This document shows positions 1 to 9,262 of a DNA stretch of 64,000 bases, one piece after another. Within the stretch, counting starts at the first letter, position 1. Each line of letters starts with the position of its first letter. The notes below the pieces were generated by a model that saw only the letters and a list, made by a program, of their open reading frames with translations, was not told the origin of the DNA and made no database searches. This DNA is from Streptosporangiaceae bacterium NEAU-GS5 (lineage in GTDB: Bacteria; Actinomycetota; Actinomycetes; Streptosporangiales; Streptosporangiaceae), in NCBI GenBank assembly GCA_017592665.1, contig JAGFNW010000025.1:62001-126000 (forward strand), written 5' to 3'. Both the position numbers and the translations under genes were made by a program.

Positions 1-1436
1 GCGGCGGCCAGCGACCGCTGCTCCGGCTGATCGGGCAGGACCCGCTCGATGACCGCGAGCCGGGCTCCCGGCTCCATCGCCCGGCGGCAGCAGGCGAGGA
101 GGCCGGCGCATGCCGCGTCGTCCCAGTCGTGCAGGATCCGCGACAGGATGACCAGGTCGCCACCGGGGACCTCGGTGAACAGGTCGCCACCGATCAGGCT
201 GATCCGCGGTCCGAACCGCGCGCCGAGATCCGACCGCACGGTCTCGACGGTCGCGGGCGTGTCGAACAGGACGCCCGTGATCTGCGGCGCGTGGTCGAGG
301 ATCCGCCCGAGCAGCACGCCCGTGCCACCGCCGAGGTCGGTGACGGTGCCGACCCCCGTGAGATCGAGCGAGGTCACGACGGAGTCGAAGACGTCGCGGC
401 ACTGGTCGGCCATCGCCCGCTGGAACACGGCGGCATCGGCCGGGTTGCCATCGAGATGCGCGAACGGCGCGATCCCGTGGGCCAGCTCGAATCCGCTCAC
501 CCCAGACCGGATGGTCTCAGGCAGCCGGCCGAAGCTCCGGAAGAACAGCCCCCCGTAGAGCAGGGCCACTCCGTGCAGAGACTGCGGTGACTCACTCGCG
601 AGCGTCGCCCCGAGCGGGGTCAGGCCGATCAACTCACCCACCCGGTGGACGACACCCAGCTGTTCGAGGTAGCGCACCAGACGAGCGAGCCTGTCCGCCG
701 GGCACGCCGTCTCTTCGGCGAGGACGTCCAGGCCCAGGACCCGCCCGTACAGCCGGTCGGCGATGCCGAGGGACGCGGCGGCGTGCAGCGCCTGCGTCGT
801 CCAGGCGCCCGTGAGGAGCCCCAGCATCCGCCTGCGCTCGTCGCCGTTGTCGACGTGCCGTGCGAGGTCGTCCTCCTGGTGTCCCGCTATGACGATCTCC
901 AGCCGGTCGCCGCCCTGCGGGTCCCGGAAGTAGAAGACCGTGCGCCCCGTCGGGCCCTCGTCGGCGTTGAATCCGCCGCCGTCCGGGATCAGCCCCTGCT
1001 CGCGCAAGGACGTGAGGACCTTGAGGTCGCCAGGCCGCGCCTCGTACGCCAGGTGTGTCTCCCGCTCGCGCGCACGCTCGTCGGCGGCGACCCGCCACGG
1101 GCAGTCCTCCAGCAGGAACAGCTCGACGGTCCGACCTTCACCCGCATCGAGATGCGCGATGACGATGTCCGGGTCCACTAGGCCGTAGCGCCGCACGAGC
1201 CTGTCGCGGACGACGACGCTCCTCAGCTTCCGGACGACCGGCAGCCCCTCGCCTTCCAGGAGGGACAGCGCCCCGTCGACGGACCGTGGGAACAGCATCA
1301 GCCCCGCGTGATCGAACCGCAGCCCCTCCGGCCCGATGAGGTCATCGCGGACGATCCCCGTCATCCGCCGCACCCTGCGCAGATCGGTCTCGTCAATCTC
1401 AGTGGTTCCCGCCGCGACCGCGGCCCCCGTGCTCAC
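1..1436 (-). CDS. VOC domain fused to SAM-dependent O-methyltransferase (C-terminus off window)
   Basis: About 478 residues are visible and the gene runs off the left edge. The first ~175 residues look like half of a vicinal-oxygen-chelate (glyoxalase/HPPD-like) fold: RFDHAGLMLF near residue 37 and FNADEGPTGRTVFYFRDPQ near 152. The rest is an acetylserotonin/hydroxyneurosporene-type O-methyltransferase: a winged-helix dimerisation segment from about 190, the SAM motif DLGGGTGVLL near 365 and RILHDWDD near 430. Both parts share one frame without a stop. I took GTG at 1436 because the residues before the ATG at 1364 (EIDETDLRRVRRM) look coding. Function is inferred as methylation of a hydroxylated small molecule. 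The role of the VOC part is unknown, and nothing nearby names the substrate. Confidence 0.75.
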   Translation of the reverse strand, partial: MSTGAAVAAGTTEIDETDLRRVRRMTGIVRDDLIGPEGLRFDHAGLMLFPRSVDGALSLLEGEGLPVVRKLRSVVVRDRLVRRYGLVDPDIVIAHLDAGEGRTVELFLLEDCPWRVAADERARERETHLAYEARPGDLKVLTSLREQGLIPDGGGFNADEGPTGRTVFYFRDPQGGDRLEIVIAGHQEDDLARHVDNGDERRRMLGLLTGAWTTQALHAAASLGIADRLYGRVLGLDVLAEETACPADRLARLVRYLEQLGVVHRVGELIGLTPLGATLASESPQSLHGVALLYGGLFFRSFGRLPETIRSGVSGFELAHGIAPFAHLDGNPADAAVFQRAMADQCRDVFDSVVTSLDLTGVGTVTDLGGGTGVLLGRILDHAPQITGVLFDTPATVETVRSDLGARFGPRISLIGGDLFTEVPGGDLVILSRILHDWDDAACAGLLACCRRAMEPGARLAVIERVLPDQPEQRSLAA

Positions 1437-1526
1437 GCCAGCCAAGCTATCGTCGCTTTTAGCGTCAATCTCGCTACTATCCGCAACCTTCCTCGCTGAT
1501 GAGAACCAACCGGTCAACGGGACTGG

Positions 1527-2600
1527 TTACGCATGAGGGCCGATGACCTCACCGGAACCTCGCTGGATCAGCGTGGTCGGGACGAAGTGGGTCGTCGGCA
1601 TCCAATGCTCCCCGTCGAGGCGGCGGAACAGTAGCGAGGCGGCGAGCCGGCCCATTTCCGCGGGATTCTGGGCCACCACGGTGACGGCGGGCTGCAGCAG
1701 GTCGGCCAGCGGGAAGTCGTCGAAGCCGACCAGCGCCACCTGATGCTGGCGGTCATGGTCCCGCAGTGCCCGTACGGCGCCGATGGTGACGAGGTTCTGC
1801 GAGGTGAACAGGGCGGTCGGCGGGGTGGGGCCGGCGAGCAGGCGGGCCGCCGCGTCACGTGCCGCGGATTCGGTGTGCAGGTCGTGGACGACGTGGTCCG
1901 GCTGCGGCCGGACGCCGTGATCCGCCAGAGCCTCGCGGAAGCCTTGGTAGCGCTGTTGCGCGGTCGTGATGGTGCGCAGATCGCCGAGGTAGGCGATGTC
2001 GCGGTGCCCGTGGGCGACGAGGTGGTGCACCGCGGCGGCGGCGCCGCCATGGTTGTCGGAGAGGACGGCGTCCACGTCGACGCCGACGGGTGGGCGGTCG
2101 GCGAAGACGACAGGGGTTCCCGCGTTGATCACATCGGCGAGATAGCGCTGGTTGGCGCTGGCGGGCACGATGACGAGCGCGTCGGCCTGCCGTGCCGTGA
2201 AGGCGTCGATCAGGGCTCGTTCGCGTTCCGGGTCTTCGTCGACGCTGCCCGCGAAAATCATCACGTTCCGCTCGCGCGCCACGTCCTCCAGCGCCCGGTG
2301 CAGGGCGGACGAGAACGGGTTGGACACGTCCTCGAGCACGGCGGCGATCGCCGCGATACGCCCACCAGCACGGCGCAGGCTACTGGCGGTGAAGTTGGGA
2401 CGGTATCCGAGCTTCGCGATCGCCTGCCGCACGGCGGCGACCTTCGCGTCCGTCACGCCCGGCTCCCCGTTGATCACCCGGGATGCCGTCTTGTGGCTGA
2501 CGCCCGCGAGCAACGCGACATCGCGCAGCGTGGCCCGCCCCTTTGAGGGCATGGCCGCCGACGTGGCCGCGGCTCTGTTCTCGCCTCCTGCGGGCACCAT
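1527..2600 (-). CDS. LacI-family transcriptional regulator
   Basis: 357 residues. The N-terminal LacI helix-turn-helix is clear (TLRDVALLAGVSHKTASRVI) with the hinge helix (LGYRPNFTASSLR) following. A periplasmic-binding-protein-like effector domain fills the rest. ATG 2600 has AAGGGAG six bases upstream, so I prefer it to the TTG six bases earlier; an internal ATG at 2552 is also possible. It is divergent from a sugar ABC transporter/kinase operon, with two copies of GACATCGATGTC in the gap. It is therefore probably the sugar-responsive repressor of that operon and of itself. Family membership is certain; the effector sugar is inferred only from context. Confidence 0.9.
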   Translation of the reverse strand: MVPAGGENRAAATSAAMPSKGRATLRDVALLAGVSHKTASRVINGEPGVTDAKVAAVRQAIAKLGYRPNFTASSLRRAGGRIAAIAAVLEDVSNPFSSALHRALEDVARERNVMIFAGSVDEDPERERALIDAFTARQADALVIVPASANQRYLADVINAGTPVVFADRPPVGVDVDAVLSDNHGGAAAAVHHLVAHGHRDIAYLGDLRTITTAQQRYQGFREALADHGVRPQPDHVVHDLHTESAARDAAARLLAGPTPPTALFTSQNLVTIGAVRALRDHDRQHQVALVGFDDFPLADLLQPAVTVVAQNPAEMGRLAASLLFRRLDGEHWMPTTHFVPTTLIQRGSGEVIGPHA

Positions 2601-2696
2601 CCACAACTCCCTTCATCCCGTACGCACTCCTCCGCGGGGCGAAGCTTAGGGCAACCGCCGAAGGCACTGCGGGCCAGCCAGATCGTCACCTACTCC

Positions 2697-2708
2697 GACA
2701 TCGATGTC
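2697..2708. promoter_or_regulatory. LacI-type operator, copy 1
   Basis: Perfect 12-bp palindrome GACATCGATGTC with the central CG typical of LacI-family sites. It lies 97 bp upstream of the LacI gene start, so it may serve autoregulation. An identical copy is 99 bp to the right. Confidence 0.7.
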
Positions 2709-2760
2709 AACGGTGCCAGGATTGTTGCCCCCGTGTTACATGCCAGCAGGAGCTTGGCTA

Positions 2761-2766
2761 TTGACA
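2761..2766 (+). promoter_or_regulatory. Possible -35 box of the sugar operon
   Basis: TTGACA matches the consensus -35. The hexamer 17 bp downstream (GGAAAC) is a poor -10. It sits just upstream of the second operator copy, as expected for repression at the start site. Confidence 0.35.
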
Positions 2767-2795
2767 CACTTTAGGACTGAAGCGGAAACTCTCCC

Positions 2796-2807
2796 GACAT
2801 CGATGTC
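2796..2807. promoter_or_regulatory. LacI-type operator, copy 2
   Basis: Second exact copy of GACATCGATGTC, 54 bp before the binding-protein start and just downstream of the possible -35/-10. A bound repressor would block initiation of the transporter operon. Confidence 0.75.
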
Positions 2808-2861
2808 AAAACTTGCGCCCCTGGGTGAGTAGCCGAACCCCCCAAAGTCCAAGGAGCCAAC

Positions 2862-3959
2862 ATGTCGCAACGCAGCCGCCGTCGGGCCGGGTCCGCGCTC
2901 GTCACCGCAGTCATCCTGAGCGTGCTCGCCACCGCATGCGGTAGCAACAGCACCAGCAGCACCGGTAGTACGGGCAGCACCGGCGACGCGAGTGTCTCGG
3001 TCTCGCTGATCACCAAGAACTCCACCAACCCGTTCTTCGTCACCATGCAGGAGGGCGCGAAGAAGGCAGCCGAGACGGAAGGCGTGAAGCTCACCATCGC
3101 GGCGGGCAAGGAAGACGGCGACGAGGCCGGCCAGGTGCAGGCGATCGAGGACGCCATCGCCCGCGGCGACAAGGGCATCCTCATCACGCCGAACGGTCCG
3201 GGCGTGAATCCGGCCATCAAGAAGGCCCGCGACGCGGGGCTGTACGTCATCGCCCTGGACACGCCGCCGGACCCGGCCGACACGGTCGACATCACGTTCG
3301 CCACCGACAACTTCAAGGCCGGCGAACTCATCGGGAAGTGGACGGCGGCCACGCTGGCCGGGAAGCCGGCGACCATCGCCATGCTCGACCTGTTCAACGA
3401 CAAGATCGTCTCGGTCGACTACAACCGCGACCAGGGTTTCCTGACCGGGATGGGGATCGACGTCGTCGACAAGGCGAAGAACGGCGACGAGGCCCCTACC
3501 GGCAACTACTCCGGCGGGACGTACGAGATCGTCTGTAACGAGCCCACCAACGGCGCGGAGGACGGCGGCCGCTCGGCCATGGAACGCTGCCTCACCAAGA
3601 ACCAGAAGATCAACGTCGTCTACACCATCAACGAGCCGGCCGCCGTCGGCGCCCAGAAGGCGCTGCAGGCCGCTGGACTCAAGGATGTCCTGGTCGTCTC
3701 CGTCGACGGCGGCTGCAACGGCGTGCAGCAGGTCAAGGACGGTGTCATCGGCGCCACCTCGCAGCAGTATCCGATCAAGATGGCCGAACTCGGCGTCAAG
3801 GCCATCAAGCAGATCGCCACTGGTGGGGCCAAGCCCGCGGTGACGCAGGGGCTCGACTTCTTCGACACCGGCGTCGCGCTGGTGACCGACAAGAGCGCGA
3901 GCGGCGTGACCAGCATTGACAGCACCGAAGGCAGCAAGCTCTGCTGGGGCACGGTCTGA
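2862..3959 (+). CDS. Sugar ABC transporter substrate-binding lipoprotein (fructose/ribose type)
   Basis: 365 residues. A lipoprotein signal peptide ends in the lipobox LATAC (Cys about residue 27) and a Ser/Thr/Gly linker follows. The mature part is a type-I periplasmic-binding fold: SLITKNSTNPFFVTMQEGAKK, then ITPNGPGVNPAIKKA, then a late SVDGGCNGVQQVKDG strand. This matches the RbsB/FrcB group. AAGGAG precedes the ATG at good spacing. It is first in an operon with permease, ATPase and sugar kinase, so it captures the sugar outside the membrane. Fructose is my favoured substrate because of the single-domain ATPase and the PfkB kinase, but ribose or another ketose/pentose is possible. Confidence 0.9.
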   Translation: MSQRSRRRAGSALVTAVILSVLATACGSNSTSSTGSTGSTGDASVSVSLITKNSTNPFFVTMQEGAKKAAETEGVKLTIAAGKEDGDEAGQVQAIEDAIARGDKGILITPNGPGVNPAIKKARDAGLYVIALDTPPDPADTVDITFATDNFKAGELIGKWTAATLAGKPATIAMLDLFNDKIVSVDYNRDQGFLTGMGIDVVDKAKNGDEAPTGNYSGGTYEIVCNEPTNGAEDGGRSAMERCLTKNQKINVVYTINEPAAVGAQKALQAAGLKDVLVVSVDGGCNGVQQVKDGVIGATSQQYPIKMAELGVKAIKQIATGGAKPAVTQGLDFFDTGVALVTDKSASGVTSIDSTEGSKLCWGTV

Positions 3960-4024
3960 CGATTCTCATCCGGCCGCGGCTCACCGGTCGCGGCCGGGTC
4001 GAGAACCCACATCAAGGAGCGGAG

Positions 4025-5059
4025 TTGTCCACCACAGCGACAGGGCCGGCCAGTACGGCGAGCGAGCAGTTCGCGTTGCGCCGGCGCTCACCCGTACAGC
4101 GGATTCAACATCTGCTGCACGCCCATCCGTCGATCAGCCCCTTCCTGGTGCTGGTCCTCTCGTTCGTTGTGTTCAGCATCATCAACCCCCGGTTCGCCTC
4201 GCCGAACTCGCTCTCCCTCGTGCTGCAGCAGGTCGCCGTGATCGGCGCCCTCGCGGTCGGCCAGACGCTGATCATCCTGACGGCCGGCATCGACCTCTCG
4301 GTCGGGGCCGTCACGATCCTGTCGATGATGGTCGCAGCGAAGCTGGCCCAGGGTCTCGGGCTGCCGGGCGTCATCGCGGTCGCGATCGGCATCGGCCTCG
4401 GAGCCGCCGCCGGCCTGGTGAACGGCGGCCTGGTCGCCCGGCTCAAGCTGCCGCCGTTCATCGTCACGCTCGGCACGCTCAGCGTCTTCACCGCGATCGG
4501 CCTGCTGTACTCCAAGGGCCAGAGCGTGCAGTCCGTCGACATGCCCGCCCTGCTGAACTGGACCGGCGAGACGTTCGCGATCGGGCAGTTCCACATCACC
4601 ACGGGCGTGGTGATGGTGGCCGCGCTCTACGCCATCGTGGGGTTCGTGCTCGCGAACACCGCGTGGGGCCGCCACGTCTACGCGGTCGGCGATGACAAGG
4701 AGGCGTCGCGCCTGGCCGGTATCCGCGTCGACCGGGTGCTGGTCAGCGTGTACGCGACGGCCGGCGCGATCTACGGACTGACCGCCTGGATCCTCATCGG
4801 CCGCGCGGGCACGGCCAGCCCGAACGCGATCGTCGACGCCAACCTGGAGAGCATCACCGCGGTCGTCATCGGCGGCACCAGCCTCTTCGGCGGACGCGGC
4901 ACCCTGCTGGGCAGCCTCCTCGGCGCCCTGATAGTCGGGTTCTTCCGCAGCGGCCTGGCGCTGGCCGGCGTCGACGACCAATACCGGGTGCTCGCGGTCG
5001 GGTTGCTCGTCATCATCGCGGTCTCCATCGATCAGTGGATCAGGAAGGTGCGGGCATGA
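4025..5059 (+). CDS. Sugar ABC transporter permease (RbsC/FrcC family)
   Basis: 344 residues, almost all hydrophobic, with about eight to ten membrane helices and the family motif GQTLIILTAGIDLSVGA near residue 79. TTG 4025 is preceded by AAGGAG. The end overlaps the next start by four bases (ATGA), implying translational coupling to the ATPase. It would form the homodimeric channel for the sugar bound by the upstream lipoprotein. Confidence 0.92.
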   Translation: MSTTATGPASTASEQFALRRRSPVQRIQHLLHAHPSISPFLVLVLSFVVFSIINPRFASPNSLSLVLQQVAVIGALAVGQTLIILTAGIDLSVGAVTILSMMVAAKLAQGLGLPGVIAVAIGIGLGAAAGLVNGGLVARLKLPPFIVTLGTLSVFTAIGLLYSKGQSVQSVDMPALLNWTGETFAIGQFHITTGVVMVAALYAIVGFVLANTAWGRHVYAVGDDKEASRLAGIRVDRVLVSVYATAGAIYGLTAWILIGRAGTASPNAIVDANLESITAVVIGGTSLFGGRGTLLGSLLGALIVGFFRSGLALAGVDDQYRVLAVGLLVIIAVSIDQWIRKVRA

Positions 5060-5853
5060 CGACGGCGACCCCAGCTGTGGCCCCGGTGCTGTCCGCCCGC
5101 GGCCTGGTCAAGACATTCGGCCGGGTCGTCGGCCTCGACGGCGTCGACCTCGACCTCTACCCGGGTGAGGTCCTCGCCATCATCGGCGACAACGGCGCCG
5201 GCAAGTCGACGCTCATCAAGTGTTTGACCGGAGCCCTCATCCCCGACGCCGGCGAAATATCCGTCGACGGCCGGCCCGTGCACTTCAGGCGTCCGCAGGA
5301 CGCCCGGGAGGTCGGCATCGAGACCGTCTATCAGACCCTCGCGGTCGCGGCCGCCCTCGATGTCGCGAGCAACCTCTTCCTCGGCCGCGAACGGCGTCGG
5401 GCCGGGATTCTCGGCAGCGTCTTCCGTATGATCGACAAGAAGGGCATGCGCCGCGAGGCGGCCCAAGCCCTGGAGGAACTGGGCATCGGCACACTGCAGA
5501 ATGTGACTCAGCCAGTGGAGACCCTGTCCGGCGGACAGCGTCAGGCGGTGTCGGTCGCCCGGGCCGCGGCGTTCGGCAGCAAGATCATCGTGCTCGACGA
5601 GCCCACTGCGGCGCTCGGCGTCAGGGAGTCGAACCAGGTGCTGAAAATGATCGAAGAAGTCCGCTCGCGCGGGCTCCCGGTCATTCTCATCAGCCACAAC
5701 ATGCCCCACGTCTTCAAGGTCGCCGACCGCATCCACATCCAGCGGCTCGGCCGCTGCGCCGGGGTCGTGACACCGGCCTCGCACACGATGTCCGAGGCGG
5801 TGGCCATCATGACCGGCGCGGTCACCCTCGCCGAACCCAATGGCAATCCATGA
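5056..5853 (+). CDS. Sugar ABC transporter ATP-binding protein, single-domain
   Basis: 265 residues from ATG 5056, which overlaps the permease stop. Walker A is GDNGAGKST, the signature LSGGQRQ and Walker B IIVLDEPTAAL, with a switch His in LISHN. Only one ATPase domain is present, whereas RbsA-type proteins usually have two; single-domain versions are known in FrcA-type fructose importers. The stop overlaps the kinase start (ATGA). It powers uptake with the permease. Confidence 0.93.
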   Translation: MTTATPAVAPVLSARGLVKTFGRVVGLDGVDLDLYPGEVLAIIGDNGAGKSTLIKCLTGALIPDAGEISVDGRPVHFRRPQDAREVGIETVYQTLAVAAALDVASNLFLGRERRRAGILGSVFRMIDKKGMRREAAQALEELGIGTLQNVTQPVETLSGGQRQAVSVARAAAFGSKIIVLDEPTAALGVRESNQVLKMIEEVRSRGLPVILISHNMPHVFKVADRIHIQRLGRCAGVVTPASHTMSEAVAIMTGAVTLAEPNGNP

Positions 5854-6800
5854 TCACAGTGATCGGCGAGATCCTGGCGGATCTGATCGAGGACCCTCCG
5901 GGTCGGCTTGTCGCGTATCCGGGAGGAAGCCCGGCCAACGTCGCGGTCGGCCTGGCCGGGCTCGGTCTGCCGGTGCAGCTACTGACCCAGCTCGGTGACG
6001 ACCCTCTCGGACGGCTGCTGCTGGCGTACCTGCGTGACAATCACGTACGGCTCGCGATCGGCTCGCATCTGGACGGCGAACGTACGAGCACCGCCCGCAC
6101 CAGCCTCAGCCCGGACGGCCAGGCTCAATACACCTTCGACATCGCCTGGCGCCACCTCGGCCGATGGGAAGCCGACGCCAGTGACGGCCGATGGGAGACC
6201 GCCGACGCCAGCGATCCGGCCGTCACCTGCGTGCACACAGGTTCACTCGCCACCGTGCTGGAGCCCGGCGCCGACGATGTCGCCGCCATGATCCGCGTCG
6301 CACGCGAGACGTCGATGATCAGTTTCGACCCCAACTGCCGGCCGACGCTGACCCGCGACGTCACGGCAACGCGCGACCGGGTCGAAGCGCTCGCGGCCGA
6401 GAGCGACATCATCAAGGCCAGCCACGAGGACCTTTCCTGGCTGTACCCCGGTCGGCCCATCGCAGACGTCGCCCGGCAGTGGATCGACGGCCGCGCCCGG
6501 TTGGTCGTCATCACCATGGGCGGCGCCGGAGCCCAGGCGTTCACCCCGCGCCGAACCATGATGGTGCCCGCGACGCCAGTCCAAGTGGTGGACACCGTTG
6601 GCGCGGGTGACGCGTTCACCGCCGGCCTGATCGCCGGACTGGATCAGGCCGGCCTGCTCGGCGTCGAACACCGCGACGCCCTGGCCGCCATCGATGAGGC
6701 CGGCCTCCGTACGGTGCTCACGAAGGCCGCCGAGAACGCGGCCAAAGCCTGCGCTCGCCGCGGCGCCAACCCGCCGCTACCGGCCATCTTCGAAACCTGA
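5850..6800 (+). CDS. PfkB-family sugar kinase (fructokinase-like)
   Basis: 316 residues from ATG 5850, coupled to the ATPase stop. The N-terminal PfkB signature is GGSPANVAVGLAGLG. The C-terminal one is DTVGAGDAFTAG, carrying the catalytic Asp and anion-hole glycines. It would phosphorylate the sugar brought in by the preceding transporter. Fructokinase is the likeliest activity; ribokinase or 2-keto-3-deoxygluconate kinase cannot be excluded by eye. It is the last gene of the operon. Confidence 0.88.
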   Translation: MITVIGEILADLIEDPPGRLVAYPGGSPANVAVGLAGLGLPVQLLTQLGDDPLGRLLLAYLRDNHVRLAIGSHLDGERTSTARTSLSPDGQAQYTFDIAWRHLGRWEADASDGRWETADASDPAVTCVHTGSLATVLEPGADDVAAMIRVARETSMISFDPNCRPTLTRDVTATRDRVEALAAESDIIKASHEDLSWLYPGRPIADVARQWIDGRARLVVITMGGAGAQAFTPRRTMMVPATPVQVVDTVGAGDAFTAGLIAGLDQAGLLGVEHRDALAAIDEAGLRTVLTKAAENAAKACARRGANPPLPAIFET

Positions 6801-6868
6801 ACCGATGGACTAAGAGCCCTCTAGGACGGGGCTTCGGGGATGGGCAGGGGATGAAATGATCCCCGACC

Positions 6869-7186
6869 ATGGAGATCATCGAGAGCGGGCGGTTCGCACC
6901 GGCCGCGGACGGCGCGGCCGATTATGTGGAGCATCTGAGCGTGCCGGCGCTCAGCTTCGGGACGTACTCGATCCCGGCCGGCAAGCCGGACGAACAATCG
7001 CCGCACCGCGAGGATGAGATCTATGTGGTGACACGCGGGCGCGGCTCCTTCACCGCCGGCGGCCGCACGGTCGAAGTCGGCCCAGGCACCGCCATTTTCG
7101 TCCCCGCCGGCGAAGCCCACCGCTTCCACGAGATCACCGAAGACCTCGTGACGCTCGTATTCTTCGCCCCCGCCTACTCAGGCTGA
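6869..7186 (+). CDS. Small cupin-domain protein
   Basis: 105 residues forming a single cupin barrel. The two cupin motifs are visible as HREDEIYVVTRGRGSF and GPGTAIFVPAGEAHRFHE, carrying His and Glu residues expected to bind a metal. No other domain is present. It stands alone between the kinase and a pentapeptide-repeat gene. Such proteins can be isomerases, dioxygenases or ligand sensors; nothing here decides which. Confidence 0.8.
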   Translation: MEIIESGRFAPAADGAADYVEHLSVPALSFGTYSIPAGKPDEQSPHREDEIYVVTRGRGSFTAGGRTVEVGPGTAIFVPAGEAHRFHEITEDLVTLVFFAPAYSG

Positions 7187-7248
7187 CGCCCGATCCCCCG
7201 GGCTCGCTTTCTGTTGTTCCAGGGCCGTGGTGCCACCATGCTGCGGAT

Positions 7249-8058
7249 GTGAAGCAACGCGCAGTCAGTGCGGCTTTGGTGGTGGTCGCGGTCGGGGCGC
7301 TCGGCTCGATGATCGTGGTATTCCTTCCCGGCTGGATCGTCCTCCACGATCTCGGCGCGGCCCCTGCGTCAACATTTCCGGCGGTCGATCGGCTCACGGC
7401 GGTCAATGACGTACGGGCGACCCTGCTTCAAGGGATGGCCGCGGCGGTGGCCCTGAGCGGGATCGGGCTGGGAGCGACGATGACGCTGCGCCAGATTCGG
7501 GTGCATCGAGAAGGCCAGTTCATCGACCGATTCAGCAAGGCCATCGAACATCTGTCAAGCGACCACATTGGGACGCGCATGGGGGGCGTATATGCCATGG
7601 AGCAGATCGCCGAGGTGGCCCCGGATTACCGCGGCCATATCGCGGCCCTGTTGGCATCGTTCGTCCGTCAGCAGGCTCCTTGGCCGCCATTGCGGCCGCT
7701 GGAGGAGGTGGACATCGAACGACGCCGCTATCACGGCGGGGTGCGCGACGACATCGGCGCCGCGTTGGGAGCCCTTGGCCGTCGCGCGATGGTTCTGCCC
7801 GGCACCGGAATCGAGCTGGAAAAGGTCGATCTGCGAGGCGTGCACTTGACCGGGCAGGACCTGAGCGGGTTTTGCTTCGCCCATTCCAACCTCGACGACG
7901 GCATCCTCGCAGGATGCGATCTATCCAATGCCACCTTCACGGGCGCGAGTCTCAGAGGCGCGGATTTGACCGGCGCCACGCTCACCGGCGCCGACTTCAC
8001 CGACGCCGATCTGGCAGGAACGGCGGGCATCAGAGCGAAGTCGGCAGATCCGGCATAG
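7249..8058 (+). CDS. Membrane-anchored pentapeptide-repeat protein
   Basis: 269 residues from GTG 7249. Two hydrophobic helices (residues ~7-30 and ~60-80) are followed by a helical linker (RFSKAIEHLSS) and a C-terminal pentapeptide run: LRGVHLTGQDLSG, then SLRGADLTGATLTGADFTDA. The linker plus repeat layout is common in actinobacterial and cyanobacterial membrane proteins of unknown role. The repeat is too short for a Qnr/MfpA-like DNA mimic, so I assign no function. Confidence 0.8.
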   Translation: MKQRAVSAALVVVAVGALGSMIVVFLPGWIVLHDLGAAPASTFPAVDRLTAVNDVRATLLQGMAAAVALSGIGLGATMTLRQIRVHREGQFIDRFSKAIEHLSSDHIGTRMGGVYAMEQIAEVAPDYRGHIAALLASFVRQQAPWPPLRPLEEVDIERRRYHGGVRDDIGAALGALGRRAMVLPGTGIELEKVDLRGVHLTGQDLSGFCFAHSNLDDGILAGCDLSNATFTGASLRGADLTGATLTGADFTDADLAGTAGIRAKSADPA

Positions 8059-8145
8059 CCGCTACCGCCGTGCGCTCGACCAAGGCAGAACCCGGCTGTG
8101 CCGTTTCCGCCGTGGCCGAGCGCATCGCGCCGACACCTGGACGGG

Positions 8146-8694
8146 TCACACCAGGACGAACGAGAAATCCAGTGTCGTCCTGCGGTTCAGCGGGATATCG
8201 ATCTTTACTCTGTGCGCGATCTCATCACGGCTGATGCCCAAACCGCGGGCGATGAGCCGTTCTGGGCGGACCGGCACGGCATCGTCGAAAGTGACCGTGA
8301 TCTGAAGAGGCCACGGATCGTCGGGAATGGGAGGCGCGTGGAGTGCCCAGCACCCGTCCCAATCGAGCGCGAACCGGTTGCGCCGGGCGATCAACGGGTC
8401 GAGAAGGGTGTCCACGACGAGGGAAGGCGAGTTGGCCGAATAGCCGGCCAGAAGGTCGGCGGGCAATGAGCGGACCGGGACACGGTCGTGGACGGTGAGC
8501 TTGCCGGTCCGGTCGCAGGAAAGGCAGTTGACCAGAAGCCAGACGTCGAGCAGTTTGCCGTTGGCGTTGACGCGGAACCTGCCGTCGCCGACGGTGGCGC
8601 GGTTGGAAGGGCAGTCCACGCACCGCAGGGCGAGCACAGGCAGGCGGGAGCGCCGCACCGCCCAGGGCAGCACGATATGAGGATGTGAAGACAT
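8146..8694 (-). CDS. DUF1062-family protein
   Basis: 182 residues with two CxxC pairs near the N-terminus (CVDC and CLSC), likely a zinc ribbon, and the later stretch RFALDWDGCWALH. The pattern fits DUF1062, whose function is unknown to me. It is leftward and convergent with the pentapeptide-repeat gene. Confidence 0.7.
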   Translation of the reverse strand: MSSHPHIVLPWAVRRSRLPVLALRCVDCPSNRATVGDGRFRVNANGKLLDVWLLVNCLSCDRTGKLTVHDRVPVRSLPADLLAGYSANSPSLVVDTLLDPLIARRNRFALDWDGCWALHAPPIPDDPWPLQITVTFDDAVPVRPERLIARGLGISRDEIAHRVKIDIPLNRRTTLDFSFVLV

Positions 8695-8858
8695 GATCTC
8701 TCTGAAGACCTGACGAAGAGCACGGAAGACAGAGCCGACGGCGTCGTCGGCGACCGATGCGCAGGAAGTGTCAGATCTAAAGAGCAGGCGGCGTCATGCG
8801 CGCGAAGTCCTCACGTGGGATCGTTTGGCCTGGGTCGTTTCCCGGAGCGGGCCGATGC

Positions 8859-9262
8859 TCAGCTCAGGCGGGCTCGCAGGAGGCAGAATTCGTTGTCTTC
8901 GGGATCGGCCAGGACGTGCCATTGCTCCTCGCCCGTCTGGCCGACGTCGGCCGGGCGCGCCCGAGCTTCAGGAGACGCTCGAGCTCCGCGTCCTGATCGC
9001 GGTCGGTGGCGTTGACGTCGAAGTGCAGTCGCAGCTTGCCCGTCTTGGGCTCGGTGGTGGGGCTGAAGATCAGAGTCGGCTGCAACCCGCCGAATCCTTC
9101 CCACGGACCGATCTCCACCGCGCCTTCGTCCTCGATGTCGAGCACGATGAAGTCGAGCACCTCACACCAGAACGCCGCAAGCCGCTGGGATCCTGGCAAG
9201 GGATCACCAGCTCGGAAATACGGCAAGCCATGACCGGGCATTCTAATCAGCGCCCGCCACAC
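8859..9262 (-). pseudogene. VOC/glyoxalase-like gene broken by a frameshift
   Basis: One frame gives RLAAFWCEVLDFIVLD then PKTGKLRLHFDVNATDRDQD, typical of small VOC proteins, but turns to nonsense after LLKLG. Another frame continues it as ARPADVGQTGEEQWHVLADPEDNEF, the expected last strand, ending at 8859. Dropping one base near 8953-8963 joins the two. The first ~18 residues also do not resemble a normal start. Either it is a decayed gene or a base-call error in a G/C run. It lies in the same decayed patch as the broken integrase. Confidence 0.65.

Noticed and set aside
6814-6836. Terminator after the sugar kinase gene
   Set aside because: AGCCC/GGGCT makes only a five-base stem with an eight-base loop and no T-run.
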